The notes beneath the pieces were generated by a model. That model did not search any database and was not told the origin of the DNA. It saw only the letters and a list, made by a program, of their open reading frames with translations. From Clostridia bacterium (GTDB lineage Bacteria > Bacillota > Clostridia > Christensenellales > CAG-314): 5,907 nucleotides of DNA. The DNA lies in assembly GCA_017452035.1 (NCBI GenBank), contig JAFTNE010000167.1, positions 1 through 5,907 on the forward strand. Reading direction: 5' to 3'. Below, in pieces: positions 1-5,303 of the stretch (its first letter is position 1; every line of letters starts with the position of its first letter). The translations under genes were made by a program, and so were the position numbers.

Positions 1-370
1 GGTAATGGCAAAACAACAGTTTTTGCCCACCAACGTTTCGCGTTACATACAGTGGAAAACGCTTTGCAATTTGGCGATCCGTTTCCGTAAGCGTTGCAAA
101 CACCTGCATTTTGTGTTCCGTTGGCACGTGAGAGAAGGGCCTCACAAATGGATTGTTTAGTACAAAATCTCTGTCGTGGTTACCCAAAATACACGTTAAA
201 TTTGGCGTTTGAGTAATCAGGTCAAAACACTGTTTGGAGTGTGGCCCAATATCTATGATGTCGCCAAGGTGCAAAATTTCCTCGCAACCTTGGTTGTGGA
301 AGTAGTCCAACATCAACTTTAACGCTGGCAAATTGCCGTGCGTATCTGTAAAAGCGCCAATTTTTTTCAT
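1..370 (-). CDS. Metallophosphoesterase, YfcE/MJ0936-like family, 5' part only
   Basis: This partial gene is read from ATG at 370-368 and runs off the left edge after 123 codons with no stop. The protein starts MKKIGAFTDTHGNLPAL and shows the calcineurin-like metal-site motifs in order: DTHGN (D9, H11), GDIID (D37), GNHD (N64, H65), and a likely fourth motif, FCHY (H122), right at the edge. The final GHxH motif would lie outside the window. These motifs indicate a two-metal phosphoesterase of the small, probably cytoplasmic YfcE/MJ0936 type; the substrate cannot be told and could be a phosphodiester, a nucleotide or a phosphoprotein. A GAAGG Shine-Dalgarno (376-380) sits 5 nt before the ATG and supports this start. 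The gene follows the transketolase C-subunit on the same strand, but a terminator-like hairpin lies between them, so it is either expressed by read-through or transcribed separately. It is unrelated in subfamily to the Mre11-like phosphoesterase at 4051-5097. Confidence 0.9.
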   Translation of the reverse strand, partial: MKKIGAFTDTHGNLPALKLMLDYFHNQGCEEILHLGDIIDIGPHSKQCFDLITQTPNLTCILGNHDRDFVLNNPFVRPFSHVPTEHKMQVFATLTETDRQIAKRFPLYVTRNVGGQKLLFCHY

Positions 371-375
371 AGTTA

Positions 376-380
376 CCTTC
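376..380 (-). promoter_or_regulatory. Ribosome binding site of the partial metallophosphoesterase gene
   Basis: Read on the minus strand this is GAAGG, 5 nt before the ATG. It directly abuts the T-run (381-386) of the terminator-like hairpin, so read-through transcripts would carry the hairpin immediately upstream of this site. Confidence 0.6.
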
Positions 381-418
381 AAAAAAGATATTGCCCATTT
401 ATTGCTCAAATGGGCAAT
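381..418 (-). terminator. Rho-independent terminator or attenuator-like hairpin after the transketolase operon
   Basis: Perfect 10-bp inverted arms at 391-400 and 408-417 (TTGCCCATTT / AAATGGGCAA), extendable by one A-T pair at 390/418, enclose a 7-nt loop. On the minus strand the stem is followed, after a short ATC interruption, by six T residues (386-381). It begins 29 bases after the stop codon of the transketolase C-subunit, which suits the end of a transcript. The short gap before the T-run makes it less than ideal. Its T-run touches the ribosome binding site of the next gene, so it could work as a leaky terminator or attenuator rather than a hard stop. Confidence 0.65.
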
Positions 419-446
419 TTGTATTGTTTATTGTGTTGTGTAAAGT

Positions 447-1370
447 TTATTCGCCGAGCATTTCCAAAGCCTTTGCAACAATGTCGTCTACCGACATTTG
501 GTAATCGGCTTTGAGGTCGTTGAGACTGCCTACTTGGCTTACTTTGTCGTACACGCCAATGCCATCACATTGGGTGGGGCAACGTCTGCAAAGTGTTTCG
601 CATACGGCAGAATACAATCCACCGTGAATACTGTGGTTTTCAACAGTTAGCACCTTTCCAGTTTTTTGCGCTGATGCAACAATTGCATCTTCGTCCAAAG
701 GTTTTACCGTGTGGATGCCAAGTAGTTCTACCGAAATACCCTTTTCGGCAAGAATTTCCGTTGCTTTTTTTGCATCAAACAAACTTGTGCCACAAGCAAC
801 AATGGTGATATCTTTACCATCACTGAGTTTATCAGCCTTGCCAAAGTGGAAAACGTAGTCGTCATCAAACAAAGTGTCCGTTTGCTTGCGAACAACACGT
901 ATATACATTGTACCTTTGTGAGAAACAACGTATGGCAATGCCTTTACCAGTTGGACACCATCAACAATATCCAATACTGCCACGTTAGACAGCGCGCGCA
1001 TCATTGCGATATCTTCAAAGCACATGTGTGTACCACCGTTGTAAGTGGTTGTAACACCTGGGTCGAAGGCTACAATTTTGACGTTTTGCATGGAGTAGCT
1101 GATAGATACGGCAATTTGGTCGAAAACTCTGCGAGAAATAAATGGCGCAAAGCTGTGAATGATGGGTACAAAGCCTGATGCAGAAAGTCCTGCAGCAATA
1201 CAAGTCATATTAGCCTCGGCAATGCCCACGTCAACACAACGAGTGGGAAACTCTTTGTAAAGGGGTTTTGTTCCACCTGCGCCAGCTAAGTCGGCATCAA
1301 GAACAAAAATTTTGTCGTTTTGTTTCATCAAGCGAGAAAGTTCTGCAACGTACATTTTACGAAGTTCCAT
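447..1370 (-). CDS. tkt: Transketolase, C-terminal subunit
   Basis: This 307-residue protein is the second half of a split transketolase. It carries the pyrimidine-binding (Pyr) domain and the C-terminal domain. In the Pyr domain, DVGIAEANM (residues 47-55) contains the catalytic glutamate E52 that activates thiamine diphosphate, and SFAPFISRRVFDQI (73-86) is the typical following segment. The C-terminal domain runs from about residue 187 (DITIVACGTS) through VENHSIHGG (243-251). With the N-terminal subunit it should transfer two-carbon ketol units between sugar phosphates in the cytoplasmic non-oxidative pentose phosphate pathway. Length is normal for this subunit. The start at 1370 is supported by a strong ribosome binding site, whereas the next ATG (codon 6) is not. 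An odd feature is a cysteine cluster, C257, C261, C264 and C268, in the C-terminal domain. The gene lies 13 bp after the N-subunit stop and is almost certainly cotranslated with it. Confidence 0.97.
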   Translation of the reverse strand: MELRKMYVAELSRLMKQNDKIFVLDADLAGAGGTKPLYKEFPTRCVDVGIAEANMTCIAAGLSASGFVPIIHSFAPFISRRVFDQIAVSISYSMQNVKIVAFDPGVTTTYNGGTHMCFEDIAMMRALSNVAVLDIVDGVQLVKALPYVVSHKGTMYIRVVRKQTDTLFDDDYVFHFGKADKLSDGKDITIVACGTSLFDAKKATEILAEKGISVELLGIHTVKPLDEDAIVASAQKTGKVLTVENHSIHGGLYSAVCETLCRRCPTQCDGIGVYDKVSQVGSLNDLKADYQMSVDDIVAKALEMLGE

Positions 1371-1377
1371 TGTTTTT

Positions 1378-1385
1378 CCCTCCTT
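1378..1385 (-). promoter_or_regulatory. Strong ribosome binding site of the transketolase C-subunit, overlapping the upstream stop
   Basis: On the minus strand the site reads AAGGAGGG; its core AGGAGG ends 8 nt before the ATG at 1370. It shares bases with the TAA stop of the N-subunit (1386-1384), giving TAAGGAGGG. A ribosome ending on the first subunit covers the start site of the second, which fits equal production of the two halves. Confidence 0.88.
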
Positions 1386-2190
1386 ATTTCAACTCGTCAA
1401 GAGCTTTGGCAAATTGCTCGTCTGTAACTGTTGTGCTGTGGTTGGATGGACCCAAATTTTCGTAGAAAGATACACCCTTACCTTTGACTGTATCCAGCAC
1501 AATGCAGTGAGGAGCAACCGTTGTATCCTTTTTAGCGCGAACAATTGCGTCGTTTATAATTGCGTGGTCGTGACCATCTACTCTGTCCGTTACAAAGCCA
1601 AATGCCTTGAACTTTGCCTCGATATCTTCCACACTCAAAACGTCACTTGTCATGCCGTCAATTTGCATTTTGTTGTTGTCTACAAAAACAATGACATTGT
1701 TTAGTTTGTGTGCACCGGCAAACATTGCGCCTTCCCAGTTTTGACCTTCTTGCAGTTCGCCGTCCCCCATAATGACGTACACGTAGTTATCAAAGCCTTG
1801 GGCTTTTTGCGCAAGGGCAAGTCCACAAGCACAGGACAAACCTTGTCCAAGAGATCCAGCTGTCATATCTACGCCAGGTGTAAGGTTCAAGTTGACGTGG
1901 CTGGGCAAGCGTGTGCCAAGTTTGTTGAGTGTGTTTAGCCAATCCATTGGGAAAAATCCCTTCAAGGTAAGTGTTGCATACAATGCTGGGCCAGCGTGAC
2001 CTTTGCTCAAAACAAGTTGATCACGGTCGGCCATTTTGGGTTTGCGTGGGTCCGCCTTCATGTGGGATGTGTACAAAACGGAAAGCAAATCGGCAATAGA
2101 CAAACTGCCTCCAACGTGTCCACTACCTTGCGAATTCATACAGCGCAAAGTTTCACGGCGTATTTGCTTGGCAAATTGTTCGTAGGTCAT
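1384..2190 (-). CDS. tkt: Transketolase, N-terminal subunit
   Basis: This 268-residue protein is the thiamine-diphosphate-binding (PP) half of a split transketolase, at the usual length for the subunit. Visible motifs are SGHVGG (residues 23-28), SKGHAGPALY (62-71) with H65, GSLGQGLS (112-119), and the TPP/metal motif beginning GDGELQEG (142-149) and ending in NN (172-173). KGKGVSFYEN (236-245) is the usual late loop, but the WHG often found after it is replaced by NHS (N250, H251, S252), which keeps the histidine. The protein needs the C-terminal subunit encoded just downstream to form an active site. Start at 2190 is chosen because a GGGAGG ribosome binding site precedes it and the N-terminus aligns with the family. 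The gene follows the SbcC-like ATPase by 16 bp, so it appears to be transcribed from the DNA-repair promoter. Nothing in the reading frame suggests damage. Confidence 0.97.
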   Translation of the reverse strand: MTYEQFAKQIRRETLRCMNSQGSGHVGGSLSIADLLSVLYTSHMKADPRKPKMADRDQLVLSKGHAGPALYATLTLKGFFPMDWLNTLNKLGTRLPSHVNLNLTPGVDMTAGSLGQGLSCACGLALAQKAQGFDNYVYVIMGDGELQEGQNWEGAMFAGAHKLNNVIVFVDNNKMQIDGMTSDVLSVEDIEAKFKAFGFVTDRVDGHDHAIINDAIVRAKKDTTVAPHCIVLDTVKGKGVSFYENLGPSNHSTTVTDEQFAKALDELK

Positions 2191-2200
2191 AAAAAATTTT

Positions 2201-2206
2201 CCTCCC
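2201..2206 (-). promoter_or_regulatory. Ribosome binding site of the transketolase N-subunit, next to the upstream stop
   Basis: On the minus strand this reads GGGAGG, directly after the TAA (2209-2207) that ends the ATPase gene. The distance to the ATG at 2190 is 10 nt, slightly long, with an A/T-only spacer. The fused stop and ribosome binding site tie transketolase translation to that of the ATPase. Confidence 0.82.
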
Positions 2207-4054
2207 TTACAAATTTCCTGTCCTGTTGTGACAGGTAAAGTAGATTACTTGGGTTGTCTTTGAAAGTTGTTTTAGTAGTTGAGTCGCTCTGCCAAAGTTT
2301 TGTTCGTCAAAGTTGACAAAAGCATCATCAACAATTAAAAGTGGAATATCTTTGCCAAAGATAAGTTGCGAAATGGCCACACGGAAACACAACAAAGTTA
2401 TTTCCCTAATACCACGCGAAAATGCCGAAAGTGGTTTTGTTTGACCATTTTGTTGCAACGAAATGGCAAAATTGCGATCGGTTACAACGTTGTAGTTGCC
2501 ATTTGTGATGGAGTTGAGTAAGCTTTGTGTCTTGGCGCACAACTCTGGTATGTATGCTGACGACAAGCTTTCCTTTGCAGATGCCAATACTTCTGCCGTT
2601 ATGTTTGCCACTGCAAACTTACGCTTTGCTGTTGCCAAAAGTTGTTGCTTGTACAGCAATTCCTCGGCGATATCCACAATGGATGCAGTGGGTTGTGACA
2701 AAGCAAACTGTAATTGGTGTTGCGCTTTTACAAGCGTTTGCTGACGCTCTGCAAGGCGTTGCAACTCAATTGTTGCTTGGTCTAACTCCACTTGAATTTG
2801 ACGGCTGTTTGCGTTTAGCTCCGGTCTGCTACCAAGTGCTTTGCGCACAGACAAGTTTGTTTGGTAGTTGTTGTAGTATTGCCAAAAGTCGCTTTTAAGT
2901 TCCTCAACAGACTTACTACTTGGGTTGACGTACTTGGATGCAATGGCCGTTAGTTGCTCGTCAATTTGCACCACTTTTTGTTTGTTAAAACTACGGTTAA
3001 GTTTGGGCGCTAACACAATTGCCAAAACAGCGCCAACGGCTACTGCTACGCCAGCCCAAAGGTATATTTGCAAAATAGCAAGTGTTACGGCAAGCGTTAG
3101 CAACAACACCAACGATACTGCAAAAGCGTTTGCTGTTTTTGCCAATGCGCTACGTTTCTTTATAAGCAAAGACTTTTGTTCCAACAATTGTTGAAAGGCG
3201 TTGTAATCACCTTCGACAGTTGGTGGAACGGTTGCAAGTTTCAGTTCAACGTCATCAATCTTTTTGACTAAATCCACGTCAGCCTGCGTTGGTTGACTTG
3301 TAAACAAGTTTTGTTTTAGCTGGTCAATGCGCTTTTGCAACTGTGTTTGCTCGGTGGAAAGTTGTTGCAACTGTGTTTCCGTTTGAGCAAGTTGCTCTGT
3401 CATATTTGCACGATTTTGTCTGTCCGTTTCGGCCTGTTGCAGTTGACGTTGCAGTTTTAGTATGTCGTTTTCCAAGGTGTAAATTTGTCCACCTACACCA
3501 CGCTCGAACTTGAAGGTCTTTTTGTACGCGCGAAGTTTTTCTTGAAGTTTGTCGTAGTCTTCGGCTGAATCTTGCACCAAGTTGGCAAGTTTGGAGTCGA
3601 AGTTTTCGTTGGAGGCAAGTTCTACCTGCTCTTGTGGGAGATAGGTGCATCTATCGTAGCTATCTACCGTCAAGCCCAAAAAGTGTTCGCCAGGAGATGG
3701 GATATCCAACTGCTTGCCAGTGGACAAATCCACCACCTTCAAACTTTCCGAACGGGCTGTGTTGCCAAAAAATCGTTCAATGCGATACTGCTTTTGGTTG
3801 TGTTCGATTTGCAAACTGCCGCCAAAAGTGCCGGTGCAATCCCAAGGCTTGTATCTAACAACGTCATTTACACGCACACCGTCCACAGTCTTGTAGGTGT
3901 AGCCAAGTCCGTACAACATTGCGCGAATAAATGCGCACAGGGTACTTTTGCCAAAGCCGTTATCTTGTTGAAAAAGATTTACGCCACTAGCAAAGTTGAC
4001 GGTCATGTTTTTCAGTTTGCCAAAGGCAACAATGTTTGCAGAGATAAGTTTCAT
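2207..4054 (-). CDS. YhaN/SbcC-like ATPase with a central two-helix membrane hairpin
   Basis: This 615-residue protein is a RecF/SbcC/Rad50-type ATPase. The N-terminal half-site has the P-loop NGFGKSTL (residues 32-39) followed by CAFIRAMLYGLG, and a Q-loop near YLPQEQ (139-143). The C-terminal half-site has the ABC-like signature LSAFSRGIREI (542-552), Walker B LLIVDDAF (572-579) followed by VNFDE, and a switch histidine at FTCH (H609). Between them, coiled-coil segments (about 192-248 and 415-450) flank two hydrophobic helices (about 308-330 and 332-350). There is no CxxC zinc hook. The first P-loop glycine is replaced by Q30. It is shorter than B. subtilis YhaN, which I recall as over 900 residues, and resembles the compact clostridial form. 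It should partner the Mre11-like nuclease encoded upstream, whose stop overlaps this start as ATGA. The exact DNA substrate is unknown. The membrane placement is inferred from hydrophobicity. Confidence 0.9.
   Translation of the reverse strand: MKLISANIVAFGKLKNMTVNFASGVNLFQQDNGFGKSTLCAFIRAMLYGLGYTYKTVDGVRVNDVVRYKPWDCTGTFGGSLQIEHNQKQYRIERFFGNTARSESLKVVDLSTGKQLDIPSPGEHFLGLTVDSYDRCTYLPQEQVELASNENFDSKLANLVQDSAEDYDKLQEKLRAYKKTFKFERGVGGQIYTLENDILKLQRQLQQAETDRQNRANMTEQLAQTETQLQQLSTEQTQLQKRIDQLKQNLFTSQPTQADVDLVKKIDDVELKLATVPPTVEGDYNAFQQLLEQKSLLIKKRSALAKTANAFAVSLVLLLTLAVTLAILQIYLWAGVAVAVGAVLAIVLAPKLNRSFNKQKVVQIDEQLTAIASKYVNPSSKSVEELKSDFWQYYNNYQTNLSVRKALGSRPELNANSRQIQVELDQATIELQRLAERQQTLVKAQHQLQFALSQPTASIVDIAEELLYKQQLLATAKRKFAVANITAEVLASAKESLSSAYIPELCAKTQSLLNSITNGNYNVVTDRNFAISLQQNGQTKPLSAFSRGIREITLLCFRVAISQLIFGKDIPLLIVDDAFVNFDEQNFGRATQLLKQLSKTTQVIYFTCHNRTGNL
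3335..3378 (-). repeat. Two 14-bp direct repeats within the ATPase coiled coil
   Basis: TTGCAACTGTGTTT (plus-strand reading) occurs at 3335-3348 and 3365-3378, exactly 30 bp apart. In the protein both copies fall on TQLQ (residues 227-230 and 237-240), ten residues apart, in a glutamine-rich coiled-coil segment. It looks like a small in-frame duplication or a consequence of repetitive coiled-coil coding, not a mobile or regulatory element. Confidence 0.7.
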
Positions 4055-5097
4055 ACAAGGTCACCTCCACTAAGAAGGGCAAGCCCAAGCTTTAACACCT
4101 CGGCTTGGTCCTCTTGGGGCAGTTGCAATACCTTACGCACAAACTCGCCACGCAAAGATACCTCTGCAGAAATTTTTTGCAAATCAAATGCCGTTTGAGT
4201 TTTGTTATCTACGCGAAGGGCAAAAAATCTACCGTTGAGGCACTCGATTGTAGCCTCTACGTTGAGTTCTGCTGGGACACTGCCCACCAACACGAGATTT
4301 AGGTAGTTGTGCGCGCCCACTTGACTTGTTGCACTAAGAAGGGCATTTTGCAAGGCAATTTCGCTTTGAATACCCGTTATATCCACCGTTACCGTTTGCA
4401 CCGTTCGTATTGCCTGTGGCACAAATCTGATGGCTCGTTTGTCGGTATCTATCAAGACAAATCCCGTTTGAGAAATTTCGTCAAAGCCACGTGGCTCCAA
4501 CACACCACAGTACGCGCCTACCACCTTGCCAAATTTGTGCTCTGCAAAGGCGTGACGGTGTCCAAGGGCTACGTAGTTTGCATGGCTGTTAGCAATGGCG
4601 TTTTTGTCGATAAGGCCATATTTGTCGTCGTCCACATCACCATGCAACACCAAGATGTTGTAGCCCGTTTGGGGAAGTTGCAACATTTGCCAGTGTGCTT
4701 GGTCGTTGTTGCCCAGTTCGCGTCCACAAATGTTTACCTCTCCCAAAGTGTACGTTTGCCACATTTCGCCAAAAAACTTAACTTGTGGGCAAATTTGTTG
4801 CAATTTGTGGTAGGGGTTTTCGCTACCAGTTGCACCTTGCGCGTGGTTTCCCCTCAACACAAACCAGGTTGCACTGCTGTTTGACACAAAATCTGCAACG
4901 CCAATAATAGTTTTGTTGGTTGTAAATTGGTCGTCAAAAAGGTCTCCAGCAATAATTATTGCCGAAACGTTGTTATTGTTGGCATATTCGCTCAAATTGG
5001 ACAGCGCTTGTAGCAATTCCAAACGGCGTTTTTGCCTATTGGTGGCATGTGTCAGGGGAGAATCCAAGTGGATATCTGCAGTGTGAATAATTTTCAT
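4051..5097 (-). CDS. Mre11/SbcD-like (YhaO-type) metallophosphoesterase nuclease
   Basis: This 348-residue protein has the full set of Mre11/SbcD phosphoesterase motifs: ADIHLDSP (D8, H10), AGDLFDD (D52), RGNH (N84, H85), LHGD (H152) and GHRH (H180, H182). These residues normally bind two Mn ions and cut phosphodiester bonds at DNA ends. The catalytic domain ends near residue 220; the remaining 130 residues match the position of the capping and ATPase-contact region. The partner ATPase gene follows with a 4-bp overlap, as for sbcD-sbcC and yhaO-yhaN pairs. Motif III reads GNHA rather than the common GNHD. The start is fixed: the catalytic Asp is at residue 8, and an in-frame TAA lies four codons upstream. 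No Shine-Dalgarno precedes the ATG and the -10 box ends 6 nt before it, so translation is probably leaderless. It is the first gene of the operon. A non-nuclease phosphoesterase is possible but less likely given the partner. Confidence 0.93.
   Translation of the reverse strand: MKIIHTADIHLDSPLTHATNRQKRRLELLQALSNLSEYANNNNVSAIIIAGDLFDDQFTTNKTIIGVADFVSNSSATWFVLRGNHAQGATGSENPYHKLQQICPQVKFFGEMWQTYTLGEVNICGRELGNNDQAHWQMLQLPQTGYNILVLHGDVDDDKYGLIDKNAIANSHANYVALGHRHAFAEHKFGKVVGAYCGVLEPRGFDEISQTGFVLIDTDKRAIRFVPQAIRTVQTVTVDITGIQSEIALQNALLSATSQVGAHNYLNLVLVGSVPAELNVEATIECLNGRFFALRVDNKTQTAFDLQKISAEVSLRGEFVRKVLQLPQEDQAEVLKLGLALLSGGDLV
4061..4068 (-). promoter_or_regulatory. Strong ribosome binding site of the ATPase gene inside the end of the nuclease gene
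   Basis: On the minus strand the site reads GGAGGTGA, a near-perfect anti-Shine-Dalgarno match, 6 nt before the ATG at 4054. The same bases encode the Gly-Gly-Asp close to the C-terminus of the nuclease (residues 344-346). Together with the ATGA overlap this is a classical coupling junction. Confidence 0.9.
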
Positions 5098-5103
5098 TGT
5101 TCT

Positions 5104-5132
5104 ATCTTACCACATTACCAATTTTTTTTCAA
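5104..5132 (-). promoter_or_regulatory. Sigma-70/SigA-type promoter of the nuclease-ATPase-transketolase operon
   Basis: On the minus strand the -35 box is TTGAAA (5132-5127), the spacer is exactly 17 bp, and the -10 box is TAAGAT (5109-5104), preceded by an extended -10 TGG (5112-5110). The A/T-rich stretch upstream of the -35 could help as an UP element. The -10 box ends 6 nt before the ATG at 5097, so the expected +1 falls on or next to the A of the start codon. Confidence 0.75.
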
Positions 5133-5243
5133 GGCATTAAGCGACAATATAATAATATTTAATTAATCAATTATTAACTCAAAAATAGGCAACAAAAAGG
5201 TTATTTTACACCAAATTTTTGCTTAAATTTGCACTTGTTTTGT

Positions 5244-5272
5244 TTTACTTTTTGTAAATAATGTCGTATAAT
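5244..5272 (+). promoter_or_regulatory. Sigma-70/SigA-type promoter of the AraC-family gene
   Basis: A consensus -10 box TATAAT lies at 5267-5272 with a 17-bp spacer to a weaker -35, TTTACT (5244-5249, 4 of 6 matches). The expected start is near 5279, giving a leader of about 25 nt. The -35 region is part of a small inverted repeat, TTTAC-N5-GTAAA (5244-5258), which could be an operator, though it is short. Confidence 0.65.
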
Positions 5273-5303
5273 ATTAAAAAACTAACACAATACTGTTATT
5301 ACT

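Larger units (their letters stand above)
5098..5303. other. AT-rich divergent intergenic region
   Basis: These 206 bp separate the divergently read nuclease operon and the AraC-family gene. They hold one promoter for each direction, described separately, and no credible small gene or RNA. Between the promoters, 5146-5177 is almost purely A/T. It contains AATAT/ATATT arms (5146-5159) and an imperfect 19-bp palindrome (5159-5177, 7 of 9 pairs matching). These could be an UP element or a regulator site, but AT-rich DNA makes such symmetry by chance. Confidence 0.6.

Noticed and set aside
415..445. Possible minus-strand promoter (TTTACA then TACAAA) upstream of the metallophosphoesterase
   Set aside because: The spacer is only 15 bp and the -10 is weak, and the start would fall within the hairpin stem.
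1312..1704. 130-codon open frame on the plus strand
   Set aside because: It crosses the junction of the two transketolase genes in antisense and has no support as a gene.
3572..4198. 208-codon open frame on the plus strand
   Set aside because: It is antisense to the ATPase and nuclease genes, which have clear family motifs. The frame shows no recognisable domain or promoter and is rich in Cys and His, as expected from reverse reading.
4309..4884. 191-codon open frame on the plus strand
   Set aside because: It lies fully antisense to the Mre11-like gene and has no motif or ribosome binding site; it is a by-product of codon bias.
5125..5153. Second TATAAT on the plus strand at 5148-5153
   Set aside because: No acceptable -35 lies 16-18 bp upstream (only a T-run), and the box is far from the AraC-family gene, which has a better-placed promoter.
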